In this document: positions 1 to 7,259 of the stretch, piece by piece
How positions within the stretch are numbered: position 1 is the stretch's first letter
How the letters are laid out: each line of letters starts with the position of its first letter
DNA from: CANKJK01 sp964400405
GTDB taxonomy: Bacteria; Acidobacteriota; Vicinamibacteria; Vicinamibacterales; UBA2999
Direction: 5' to 3'
DNA: 15,240 bases
Assembly: GCA_964400405.1 (NCBI GenBank)
Contig: CAYNUO010000076.1
Location: 1 to 15,240 of the forward strand
Position numbers and translations under genes: made by a program
The notes under the pieces: generated by a model
The model's database searches: none
What the model saw: only the letters and a program-made list of their open reading frames with translations
Told to the model about the DNA's origin: nothing

Positions 1-1142
1 TAGCCCATCACCGCCATCAGGAAGAACGTCGAGACGATGGAGGTCGGGATGGCGATGGCGGCGATCAGCGTCGTCCGGATGTTCGCCAGGAAGAAGAAGA
101 TGACGCCGGACGCCAGGAGCGAGCCCAGCACCAGGTGCTCCTTCACGGCACCGAGCGCCGCCTCGGTGAACATCGCCTGGTCATCGACGACGGTCAGCGT
201 CATATCCGGCGGCAGCGCGGCCTGGATGGTCTTGATGCGCTTCCGGAGCTCCGCGGCCACGGTCACCGTGTTCTCGCCGGACTGCTTGGTGACCGTCAAC
301 ATGACCGCCGGCTTGCCGTTGAAGAACGCCGCGGAACGCATCTCCGCCTGGCCGTCCTCGACGGTGCCGATGTCCTGCAGTCGGACGACGTAGTCACCCC
401 GGTTCGCGATGGCGATGCCGTTGAAGTCGCGCGGGTCGGTGATCTTGCCCATCGTCCGCAGCGTGACTTCCATCGCGCCCTGTTCGACGCGCCCGCCGGG
501 CAGCGTGAGGTTCTGGCTCCGGAGCGCGGCGGTCACTTCCGGCACCGTCACGCCGTAGGCGCGCATCTTGTCCGGGTCGAGCCGCACCTGAATGGCGCGC
601 TTGGCGTCGCCCGCCAGCGACACCTGTCCGACGCCGCTGATGCTCTCAAGCCGCTCCTTGACGCCCTTCTCGGCGATGCGGGTGACGTCGCGGAGCGATC
701 GGGGGCCCGCCACCGTGAGCTGCATCACGGGCGTGGCACCCGGATCGGCCTTCAGGATGACCGGCGCCTTGGCGGATTCCGGCAGCTGGCCCGCCAGCAG
801 GTTGACCTTGTCGCGCACTTCCTGCGCGGCGACATCGCCGTTCTTCTCAAGCACGAACTGGACGACGACCATCGACTGGCCTTCGCTCGAGGTGGACCGG
901 AGGTCACTGATGCCGCTGATCGTGTTGACGGCGCCTTCGACCTTCTTGGTGATCTCGGTTTCGATCTGCTCGGCCGACGCCCCGGGATTGTTCACCGTGA
1001 TGGCGATGGTCGGAATGTCAACGTTCGGGAAGTAGTCGACGCCGAGACCGAGGTACGAATAGATCCCCATCACGGTCAGCGACACGACGAGCATCGTGGC
1101 GAAGACCGGCCGGCGGACGCAGAGCTCAGCGAGTTTGTGCAT
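1..1142 (-). CDS. RND efflux pump inner-membrane transporter (HAE-1/AcrB type), 3' part missing
   Basis: This is the proton-driven transporter of a tripartite efflux pump in the inner membrane. The first 380 codons are present; the rest lies beyond the left edge. I read the frame by reverse translation from the ATG at 1142. The N-terminus (LCVRRPVFATMLVVSLTVMG, about residues 7-26) is the typical RND first helix. It is followed by the YFPNVDIPT and NNPGASAEQIETEIT motifs of the porter domain. Second and third helices lie at about 336-352 and 360-380, with the family-typical IPTSIVSTF between them. The helix-4 aspartates used for proton relay are outside the window. Its start overlaps the end of the adaptor gene by 17 bases, implying one transcript and coupled translation. 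The substrate cannot be told from sequence; organic compounds are more likely than metals. Confidence 0.95.
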   Translation of the reverse strand, partial: MHKLAELCVRRPVFATMLVVSLTVMGIYSYLGLGVDYFPNVDIPTIAITVNNPGASAEQIETEITKKVEGAVNTISGISDLRSTSSEGQSMVVVQFVLEKNGDVAAQEVRDKVNLLAGQLPESAKAPVILKADPGATPVMQLTVAGPRSLRDVTRIAEKGVKERLESISGVGQVSLAGDAKRAIQVRLDPDKMRAYGVTVPEVTAALRSQNLTLPGGRVEQGAMEVTLRTMGKITDPRDFNGIAIANRGDYVVRLQDIGTVEDGQAEMRSAAFFNGKPAVMLTVTKQSGENTVTVAAELRKRIKTIQAALPPDMTLTVVDDQAMFTEAALGAVKEHLVLGSLLASGVIFFFLANIRTTLIAAIAIPTSIVSTFFLMAVMG

Positions 1143-2247
1143 GGGTCGTGGTGACGGGAGCGCCGTCGAAGAGCTTGTCGACGGCCGAGGTGGCCACGGA
1201 CTGCCCGGCAGTGAGGCCCGAACGGATGCGCCGCTGGCCATCGACGGCATCTTCGGCCTGGACCACCTTCACGCGGGCCTGGCCGTCCTCGATGACGTAC
1301 GCGATCGATGCGTCGCCGTTGGCCAGACGGGTCACGGCCGGCGCGGGCACGAAGATCGAGGTCTCGGTGGCCGGCAGGCGAATCTCCGCGCTGCCGAACA
1401 TGCCGGGCGTGAGCTTGCCGTCGCCGTTCGGGAAGCGGGCTTCCACCGTCATCGACCGTGAGTTCGGGTCGATGGCGACGTTGAGCGCACCGACGGTCCC
1501 CTTGAACACGGCCTGCCCGTGCGCCGGTACCGAGGCCTGCACCGGCATGCCGACGCGCAGGCGCGTCGCGTCGGATTCGGGCACCTGGAGGTTCAGCTTG
1601 ATCGGCTGGATGCGCACCAGCGTGACGAGCTTCACGGACGTGCTGACGTATTCGCCGACGGCCACCGGCCTGGCGCTGACGTGGCCGGTGAACGGTGCCC
1701 GGACGATCGTGTCGTCCACGGCCTTCTCGGCCGCCGCGATCTGCGCCTTCGCCTGGGCCACCGTCGCCTCGGCGATGGCAACCTGCGTCGTCAGGCGGTC
1801 GAAGCTGGCGCGCGACACGTCTCCGCTCTTCGCGAGGTCGGCGTTGCGCTGCACTTCGAGCCGGGCCCGCGCGGCTTCGGCTTCGGCCTGCTGCAGGGAC
1901 GCCTGCACCTGAGTCAGCCGGATCCGGGCATCCCTGTCGTCGAGCTTCACGAGGACGGCGCCGGCCTTCACCACATCGCCCACCTGCACCAGCGTCTGGT
2001 TGACCGTCCCGGCCACCTGCGGGGTGACGTCGGAGCTTTCGTCGGGCACGAAGGTGCCCGTGGCGCGGATGACGACCGGCACCTGCCGTTCTTCGACGAG
2101 CGCGGACTGGATGGCGACGGGACCGGCCGAGGGCGCGGGCGTCGATGTGGCGGCCGCCGCGGCCGGCTGCTCCGGTGAAGGCGTGCTGCAGCCCGCAAGC
2201 AGAACGGGGGCAATGGCAGCACAGACGAGGAGGCGCGTGAGATTCAT
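1126..2247 (-). CDS. RND efflux membrane-fusion (adaptor) lipoprotein, HlyD/AcrA family
   Basis: Periplasmic adaptor that links the RND transporter to an outer-membrane channel; 373 residues. The N-terminus is a lipoprotein signal with lipobox LLAGC, predicting lipidated Cys20. A Pro/Ala-rich linker follows. Next come the first half of the lipoyl-like domain (VTPQVAGTV, then VGDVVKAGAVLVKLDDRD), a coiled-coil hairpin rich in Ala, Glu and Gln at about 110-170, the second lipoyl half (APFTGHVSARPVAVGEYV), and the beta-barrel and membrane-proximal domains. It is the first gene of the efflux operon and overlaps the pump gene. No TolC-like channel gene and no dedicated regulator lie beside it on the upstream side; they may follow the pump outside the window. 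The ATG at 2247 is chosen because the signal peptide begins there. I see no strong Shine-Dalgarno sequence. Confidence 0.95.
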   Translation of the reverse strand: MNLTRLLVCAAIAPVLLAGCSTPSPEQPAAAAATSTPAPSAGPVAIQSALVEERQVPVVIRATGTFVPDESSDVTPQVAGTVNQTLVQVGDVVKAGAVLVKLDDRDARIRLTQVQASLQQAEAEAARARLEVQRNADLAKSGDVSRASFDRLTTQVAIAEATVAQAKAQIAAAEKAVDDTIVRAPFTGHVSARPVAVGEYVSTSVKLVTLVRIQPIKLNLQVPESDATRLRVGMPVQASVPAHGQAVFKGTVGALNVAIDPNSRSMTVEARFPNGDGKLTPGMFGSAEIRLPATETSIFVPAPAVTRLANGDASIAYVIEDGQARVKVVQAEDAVDGQRRIRSGLTAGQSVATSAVDKLFDGAPVTTTHAQTR

Positions 2248-2257
2248 TCGGTCCCGG

Positions 2258-2273
2258 GAACGTGCAGACGTTC
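2258..2273. promoter_or_regulatory. Candidate operator upstream of the efflux operon
   Basis: Perfect inverted repeat GAACGT-GCAG-ACGTTC (6-base arms, 4-base spacer). It ends 11 bases before the ATG of the adaptor gene. The size and position suit a dimeric repressor such as a TetR or MarR protein, which commonly control RND pumps. Which protein binds it is unknown, and a 12-base match of this kind can occur by chance. Confidence 0.35.
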
Positions 2274-2397
2274 GGAGGTGCTGGCGGGAAGATCCGGCAG
2301 CTGTCTTGATTGACGAGGAACCCGGGGCGAATGTTTCCGGAACCCCTGTCCCTGCTTCATCTTAGCAGCCAGCCGGACCGCCCGGATCCGCTCGGAG

Positions 2398-2539
2398 GGC
2401 TCCCGCCCGGGGGCGTGGGACCTTCGCCGATCGAGGGCGACTTGTAGTGGGTCGAGCCGGGGATCGATGCGCCCAGGGAGCCCACGAGCGGCGAAGGTCC
2501 CGCGCCCACGGGCGAAAGCCGACGTGGCGTGACTACAAG
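2398..2539. repeat. REP-like interrupted palindrome downstream of purK
   Basis: Two 35-base arms, 2398-2432 and 2486-2520, are inverted copies with 5 differences. The core GGGCGTGGGACCTTCGCCG (2411-2429) pairs with 2489-2507 over 19 positions with one G-U wobble. A second inverted pair, CTTGTAGT (2441-2448) and ACTACAAG (2532-2539), is interleaved with the arms. The right box contains the purK stop codon. Such imperfect palindromes after a gene are typical of extragenic palindromic (REP/BIME-like) elements. The stem could also stop transcription or protect the purE-purK mRNA end, although no U-run follows. Copy number in the genome cannot be seen from this window. Confidence 0.55.
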
Positions 2540-3675
2540 CGGAGGAGGGCGTCCCGAGCAGCCACCACCGTATCTTGGGCCTCCGCGGCAGTCGCGGCGG
2601 TGGCAGTCAGATGCCCCATCTTCCGGCCCGGACGGGCGGAAGCCTTGCCGTACAGGTGCAGCTTTACTCCGGGATAGCGCAGGGCGCGGGCCCAGTCCGG
2701 CTCGCCGTCCTCCCACAGGTCGCCCAGCAGGTTGGCCATGGCCGCCGGACGCAGCAGCGCGGCGTCACCGAGCGGCAGGCCACAGACGGCCCGGACCTGC
2801 TGCTCGAACTGGCTGGTCACGGCGGCGTCGAACGTCAGGTGGCCGGAGTTGTGGGGACGGGGTGCCAGCTCGTTGACCATCAGCTCGTTGTCCGTGGTCA
2901 CGAAGAACTCGACACAGAGCACGCCCACGTACTCGAGCTTCTGGAGGATGCCGCGGGCGATCTCGACCGCCTCGGCGGCCATCGGCGCCGGCACCGCGGC
3001 CGGCGCGGTGGTCACGTCCAGGATGTGATTCGCATGGCGGTTTTCGAACGGGACGTACTCGACCGTCCGCCCATCGAGGCCCCGCGCGGCGATCACGGAG
3101 ATCTCGGCCTGGAGCCGGACGTAGCGTTCGACGACGACTTCCTGCCCGCCGACGGCGGCCCACACCGACTCCGCCTCGGCCGCGCGCGTGATCTTGTGCT
3201 GCCCCTTGCCGTCGTAGCCGAACGCCGCCGTCTTGACCACGGCGGGCAGCCCGACGGCGGCGATCGCCGCGCGCAGCTCATCGAGCGTCGTGGCGCGGGC
3301 GAACGGCACCGTGGGAAAGCCGTGCGTCCGGAGAAACGTCTTCTCGCGGGCGCGCTGCTGCGAGACGTAGAGCGGTTCGGCGCCCGGCCGCACGGGCACG
3401 TACTGCTCGATGGCCTGGATCGCACCGGCCGGTACGTTCTCGAACTCCAGCGTCACGACCTGGACGCCCTGCGCGAAGCGCGCGAGCGCATCGAGGTCAC
3501 CGTAGCCGGCCGTGATTTCCAGATCCGACACCTGGCCGGTCGGTGTGTCGTCGTCGGGCGAGAACGTGTGGACACGGTAGCCCATCCGCCGCGCGGCGAT
3601 CGCGAACATGCGACCGAGCTGGCCGCTGCCGAGCACGCCGATGGTCGCGCCGGGCGGGATCACCCCGCCGCTCAC
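2533..3675 (-). CDS. purK: 5-(carboxyamino)imidazole ribonucleotide synthase (ATP-grasp)
   Basis: PurK joins bicarbonate to AIR using ATP, giving N5-CAIR in de novo purine synthesis; a cytoplasmic enzyme of 380 residues, normal for the family. The N-terminal motif IGVLGSGQLGRM (12-23) is diagnostic. TLEFENVP follows, then ATP-grasp elements including GYDGKGQHKI, and the metal/ATP-binding motif NELAPRPHNSGH at 268-279. The start is GTG, sharing GTGA with the purE stop (overlap 3672-3675), so translation is probably coupled. The product passes directly to PurE. The stop codon TAG lies inside the right-hand box of the palindromic repeat downstream. No truncation or missing motif is seen. Confidence 0.97.
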   Translation of the reverse strand: MSGGVIPPGATIGVLGSGQLGRMFAIAARRMGYRVHTFSPDDDTPTGQVSDLEITAGYGDLDALARFAQGVQVVTLEFENVPAGAIQAIEQYVPVRPGAEPLYVSQQRAREKTFLRTHGFPTVPFARATTLDELRAAIAAVGLPAVVKTAAFGYDGKGQHKITRAAEAESVWAAVGGQEVVVERYVRLQAEISVIAARGLDGRTVEYVPFENRHANHILDVTTAPAAVPAPMAAEAVEIARGILQKLEYVGVLCVEFFVTTDNELMVNELAPRPHNSGHLTFDAAVTSQFEQQVRAVCGLPLGDAALLRPAAMANLLGDLWEDGEPDWARALRYPGVKLHLYGKASARPGRKMGHLTATAATAAEAQDTVVAARDALLRL

Positions 3676-4172
3676 GGGAGTTCGTCCTGCCGGACCTTGT
3701 CCGTCTGCTCGGCGCGGAACGCGCGGAGCTGCTCACGCAGCTCGGGCCGCGAGTTGGCCAGGATCGACACCGCCAGCAGACCGGCGTTGGTGGCGCCCGC
3801 CTTGCCGATGGCGAGGGTGGCGACCGGTACGCCGCCCGGCATCTGCACGATCGACAGCAGCGAATCCAGCCCGTTGAGCGCGGCGCTCTGCACCGGCACG
3901 CCGAGGACCGGCAGCGTGGTGTGCGCGGCCACCATGCCCGGCAGGTGTGCCGCGCCGCCCGCGCCCGCGATGATCACTTCGAGGCCGCGGGACTCGGCCG
4001 TCATCGCGAACTCCGCCATCCAGACAGGCGTACGGTGCGCGGAGACGATGTGGCGTTCGCAGGGCACGCCGAAGCGCTCGAGCATGTCGACGGCGTGGCG
4101 CATCGTGTCCCAGTCGGACGACGACCCCATGATGACGGCGACCAGCGGCGCGGGCGAGGAAGGCTGCGTCAT
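3672..4172 (-). CDS. purE: 5-(carboxyamino)imidazole ribonucleotide mutase
   Basis: PurE (class I) moves the carboxylate of N5-CAIR to carbon 4, giving CAIR; it follows PurK in the pathway but is the first gene here. The 166 residues from the ATG at 4172 match the usual family length. Visible motifs are VIMGSSSDWDTM (13-24, phosphate binding), SAHRTP (44-49, with the catalytic histidine at 46) and AGAGGAAHLPGM (69-80). An upstream extension of the frame to 4256 exists but would run into the divergent peptidase gene and lacks family similarity, so the ATG directly before TQPSSPAP is preferred. No Shine-Dalgarno is visible; a -10-like TACAAT lies 10 bases upstream. It overlaps purK by four bases. 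Confidence 0.97.
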   Translation of the reverse strand: MTQPSSPAPLVAVIMGSSSDWDTMRHAVDMLERFGVPCERHIVSAHRTPVWMAEFAMTAESRGLEVIIAGAGGAAHLPGMVAAHTTLPVLGVPVQSAALNGLDSLLSIVQMPGGVPVATLAIGKAGATNAGLLAVSILANSRPELREQLRAFRAEQTDKVRQDELP

Positions 4173-4182
4173 GGAAGGGGAG

Positions 4183-4192
4183 ATTGTACAGT
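4183..4192. promoter_or_regulatory. Putative bidirectional promoter: overlapping back-to-back -10 elements
   Basis: The 26-base gap between the purE and M16 start codons contains ATTGTACAGT. Read on the plus strand it offers TACAGT (4187-4192), ending 6 bases before the ATG at 4199. Read on the minus strand it offers TACAAT (4188-4183), ending 10 bases before the ATG at 4172. The two share the palindrome TGTACA (4185-4190). With standard -10 to +1 spacing, the plus transcript would start at the A of the peptidase ATG and the minus transcript about 4 bases before purE. No clear -35 elements are seen. Predicted from spacing only. Confidence 0.5.
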
Positions 4193-4198
4193 GGCGGC

Positions 4199-5590
4199 AT
4201 GCGCACGTGGTTTCACAGGATTGCGCCGCGGCCGTACGCCCTGCTGGCGCTGACAATCGGCCTCGCCGCCGCGATCGGCCACACCCGGCCCCTCGCCCAG
4301 GCGCCCTCGCCGTCCCCGCTCACCGTTCCCTACCGTCTGTTCCGGCTGGACAACGGTCTGACCGTAATCCTGCATCGGGATACGTCCGTGCCCGTCGTCT
4401 CCGTGAACGTCTGGTACCGCGTGGGCTCCGCCAACGAGAAGCCCGGCCGCACCGGCTTCGCGCACCTCTTCGAGCACCTGATGTTCGAGGGCTCGAAGCA
4501 CGTGAAGGACGGCGAGTTCGACGACCTGCTGGAGGCCGCCGGCGGCAACAACAACGGGACGACCGACAACGACCGCACGATGTACTACGACGACGTCCCG
4601 TCGAACGCGCTGGAGCTGGCGCTCTTCCTCGAATCGGACCGCATGGGGTACCTGCTCGATGCGATGTCGCCCGCGCGCGTCGACGGTCAGCGCGATGTCG
4701 TGAAGAACGAAAAGCGGCAACAGGTCGACAACGTCCCCTACGGCAAGGTGTTCGAAGAGATCGACCGGCTGCTCTATCCGCCGGGGCATCCGTACAGCTG
4801 GCAGGTGATCGGCTCGATGGAGGATCTCTCGGCGGCGAGCTACGACGACGTCGTCGAGTTCTTCAAGCGGTATTACGCGCCGGGGAACGCGAGCCTCGTC
4901 GTGGCCGGTGACATCGACCTCGACCGCGCGCAGGCGCTGGTGACGAAGTGGTTCGCGGAGATTCCGAAGGGCGCGAGCGTCGAGCCGCTGGACGTTCCGC
5001 CGCCGTCGCTCACGCAGGTGCGGCGCAGGACGATCACCGACAAGGTGCAGCTGCCGCGCCTCTACCTCGCCTGGCTGTCGCCACGGGAGCTCGCGCCGGA
5101 TGACGCGGCGCTCAGCATCGCCGCGCAGGTGCTCTCGGGCGGCAAGGGTGCGCGGCTGGACCGCCGGCTCCTGCACGACACGCAGCTGGCGCAGGACGTC
5201 TACGCCTACCAGGGCAGCATGGCGCTCTCGGGGTCGTTCCAGATTGCGTCCACGGCGCAACCGGGCCGCAGCATCGCCGAAGTCCAGACGGCGATCGACG
5301 AGGAGCTGGACCGCCTGCGGACCACGCCGCCTGACGCGGCCGAGGTCGAGCGGGCGGTCAACGCGATCGAGGCACAGTTCTACCGCTCGATGGAACGCGT
5401 GGGCAGCTACCGGGGCAAGGCCCTGCAGCTGAACCACTACTACAACGCGACGGGCGAGCCGGACTACTTCGCGAAGGATCTGGCGCGCTACAAGGCGGTC
5501 ACGCCCGCGGAGGTGCAGGCGGCAATCGTGAAGTACCTGCCGAAGGACCGGCGCGTGGAACTCGTCGTCGAGCCGGAGTCGCAGCGATGA
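4199..5590 (+). CDS. M16 zinc peptidase, catalytic subunit (secreted)
   Basis: Zinc metallopeptidase of the pitrilysin/processing-peptidase family, 463 residues. The N-terminus is a signal peptide (basic start, hydrophobic ALLALTIGLAAAIG, then a Pro-rich linker), so it acts outside the cytoplasm. The inverted zinc motif HLFEH is at 89-93, with the third ligand Glu171 in VVKNEKRQ, 78 residues further, which is normal spacing. The C-terminal half is the second M16 domain. The reading frame extends upstream to a TTG at 4184, but the ATG at 4199 begins the signal peptide and fits the -10 element TACAGT. It overlaps the next gene, a non-catalytic M16 partner, by ATGA. The family cuts peptides inside a closed chamber; the substrate here is unknown. 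Confidence 0.94.
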   Translation: MRTWFHRIAPRPYALLALTIGLAAAIGHTRPLAQAPSPSPLTVPYRLFRLDNGLTVILHRDTSVPVVSVNVWYRVGSANEKPGRTGFAHLFEHLMFEGSKHVKDGEFDDLLEAAGGNNNGTTDNDRTMYYDDVPSNALELALFLESDRMGYLLDAMSPARVDGQRDVVKNEKRQQVDNVPYGKVFEEIDRLLYPPGHPYSWQVIGSMEDLSAASYDDVVEFFKRYYAPGNASLVVAGDIDLDRAQALVTKWFAEIPKGASVEPLDVPPPSLTQVRRRTITDKVQLPRLYLAWLSPRELAPDDAALSIAAQVLSGGKGARLDRRLLHDTQLAQDVYAYQGSMALSGSFQIASTAQPGRSIAEVQTAIDEELDRLRTTPPDAAEVERAVNAIEAQFYRSMERVGSYRGKALQLNHYYNATGEPDYFAKDLARYKAVTPAEVQAAIVKYLPKDRRVELVVEPESQR

Positions 5591-7050
5591 GGGCCCTCTT
5601 CCCGCGCTCGCCTGATCGTCGCGTCGCGACTTGCCTGCTCGCGGCTGTCCTCGTCGCCGGCGCGGCGGCCGTCGGAGCTCAGCTGCCAGACCGGACGAAG
5701 CCACCGGTGCCGGGGCCGGCTCCGGCGCTGAAGGTGCCCGCAATCCAGAAGCGGACGCTGACCAACGGTCTGCCGGTCTGGATCATGGAAGCGCACGAGG
5801 TGCCGCTCGTGCAGGTGAATCTCGTCGTGCTCGCGGGGAGTGCGGACGACCCGGCCGGGAAGTTCGGTGCGGCGAGCTTCACCGCCGCGATGCTGGACGA
5901 AGGAGCCGGGTCGCGCTCGGCGCTGGAGATCGCAGACACGATCGACGGCCTCGGCGCGACGCTCTCAGCGGCCAACGGTATCGACTCGTCCGCCGTCCGG
6001 CTCAACGTGCCGGTGGCGAAGCTCGGCGCCGCGCTGCCGATCATGGCGGACGTCGCGCTGCGGCCCACGTTTCCGGCAGCGGACCTGGAGCGCGTCCGTC
6101 AGGAGCGGTTGACCTCGTTGCTTCAGACGCGGGACGAAGCGGCGTCGCTCGCCGCGCTCGCCTTCTCCCGTGTCGTCTTCGGCAAGGCGCACCGCTACGG
6201 CACGGCCGTCATGGGCACCGAGGCCAGCGTGAAGGCGACGACCCGGACGGACCTCGTCGCGTTCCACAAGGCGCACTACGTGCCTGCCAAGGCGGCGCTG
6301 CTCGTTGTCGGCGACGTGACACCGGCGTCCGTGCTGCCGCTGCTCCAGCAGCACTTCGGCGGCTGGTCGGGCAAGGGCGCCCCACGGGGGCAGCTCCCGG
6401 CGCCACGGCAGGTGGCGGCACGCCGGGTCGTCATCATCGACAAGCCGGGCGTGCCCCAGTCGCAGATCCGCATCGGGTGGGTCGGTCCGTCCCGCACCAC
6501 ACCCGACGCCTTCGCGCTCGATGTGATGAACACGATGCTCGGCGGCTCGTTCTCGTCGCGGCTCAACGAGAACCTGCGCGAGGCGCACGGGTATGCCTAC
6601 GGCGCGTACTCCATGTTCGACATGCGTCGCGTGGCCGGCTACTTCTCGGCACAGGCCGGTGTGCAGACGGACAAGACCGCCGACGCCCTGAAGGAGTTCT
6701 TCAATGAGTTCGCGCGGATCACGACGTTCGAGGCGGCCGAGCTGGCACGCACGAAGAACAACCTTGCGCTGGGCTACCCGGCCGAGTTTGAAACGTCGAC
6801 ACAGCTCTCGCGCAAGCTCGAGGACGTGCTCGTCCACAAACTGCCGGACGACTATTTCGACCGGTACATCGGCCGGGTGCAGGCGGTCACGGGCGAGCAG
6901 GTCCAGAAGGCCGCTCTGACGCACCTGGATCCGTCGCGCTTCGTCGTCGTGGTCGTGGGCGATCGGAAGAAGGTCGAGGCCGGCATCGCGGCGCTGAAGC
7001 TGGCGGCGGCGGTCGAGGTGATGTCCGTCGAGGATGTGATGAATCCATAG
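5587..7050 (+). CDS. M16 peptidase-like protein, non-catalytic partner subunit (secreted)
   Basis: Second M16 family protein, 487 residues, with a signal peptide (hydrophobic core VATCLLAAVLVAGAAAVGA). At the place of the zinc motif it has AAMLDEGAGSR, so HxxEH is missing and it should not bind zinc. The C-terminal half keeps the motif RLNENLREAHGYAYGAYS, which carries the Arg/Tyr pair that closes over substrate in M16 enzymes. In known two-subunit M16 proteases one partner carries the zinc site and the other the Arg/Tyr pair. Here the preceding gene supplies the zinc site. The start ATG overlaps the previous stop (ATGA), and GGAG at 5575-5578 lies 8 bases upstream. This is a normal partner, not a decayed copy. 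Confidence 0.93.
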   Translation: MRALFPRSPDRRVATCLLAAVLVAGAAAVGAQLPDRTKPPVPGPAPALKVPAIQKRTLTNGLPVWIMEAHEVPLVQVNLVVLAGSADDPAGKFGAASFTAAMLDEGAGSRSALEIADTIDGLGATLSAANGIDSSAVRLNVPVAKLGAALPIMADVALRPTFPAADLERVRQERLTSLLQTRDEAASLAALAFSRVVFGKAHRYGTAVMGTEASVKATTRTDLVAFHKAHYVPAKAALLVVGDVTPASVLPLLQQHFGGWSGKGAPRGQLPAPRQVAARRVVIIDKPGVPQSQIRIGWVGPSRTTPDAFALDVMNTMLGGSFSSRLNENLREAHGYAYGAYSMFDMRRVAGYFSAQAGVQTDKTADALKEFFNEFARITTFEAAELARTKNNLALGYPAEFETSTQLSRKLEDVLVHKLPDDYFDRYIGRVQAVTGEQVQKAALTHLDPSRFVVVVVGDRKKVEAGIAALKLAAAVEVMSVEDVMNP

Positions 7051-7246
7051 CAGTCCCGCCCGCAGGAAGGTGGCCGAAATGTGAGCAGGCCCCCCCGTCG
7101 GGCGTCCGGGTCAAGCGCCGGGACCGGAAGACAACCGCGAGTGGCGATTGCGGTCGAGCAGGCGACTCGAATGCGAGTAGTAGGCCAGGAGCGTCGCAAC
7201 TATCCTCACTTCCGGCTTGGGTCAGATCGGCCGGAGCCTTGTCCAT

Positions 7247-7251
7247 GGAGG
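7247..7251 (+). promoter_or_regulatory. Shine-Dalgarno that fixes the start of the DUF11 gene
   Basis: GGAGG lies 8 bases before the ATG at 7260. Two in-frame starts upstream (TTG at 7239, ATG at 7245) would place this sequence inside the coding region and add residues ahead of the signal peptide, so 7260 is chosen. The 209-base gap upstream (7051-7259) holds no gene and no clear promoter or terminator. Confidence 0.75.
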
Positions 7252-7259
7252 TTGCTCTG

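Noticed and set aside
135..1154. Plus-strand frame of 339 codons opposite the RND pump
   Set aside because: The minus strand reads as a continuous RND transporter with motifs from its first helix onward.
2335..2342. TTCCGGAA palindrome in the purK-efflux gap
   Set aside because: Only 8 bases, not extended on either side and not placed at a promoter; expected by chance in this composition.
4173..4256. N-terminal extension of PurE by 28 codons
   Set aside because: The added residues match nothing in PurE, would overlap the start of the divergent peptidase gene, and push the protein past normal length.
2575..4911. Very long plus-strand open frame (778 codons) opposite purK and purE and into the M16 gene
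   Set aside because: Composition is Arg/His/Gly-rich without domains, and it lies antisense to two genes with clear family motifs. It is the usual antisense shadow in GC-rich DNA.
4169..5743. Minus-strand open frame of 524 codons opposite the first M16 peptidase
   Set aside because: The sense strand carries HLFEH, a signal peptide and full M16 similarity; the antisense product is low-complexity Arg/Val-rich.
5587..7050. Second M16 protein as an inactivated pseudogene because HxxEH is missing
   Set aside because: Full length, signal peptide, tight coupling and retained Arg/Tyr segment fit the known non-catalytic partner type.
7165..7178. ACTCG-AATG-CGAGT dyad before the DUF11 gene
   Set aside because: Five-base arms without extension or a nearby promoter; too weak to call an operator.
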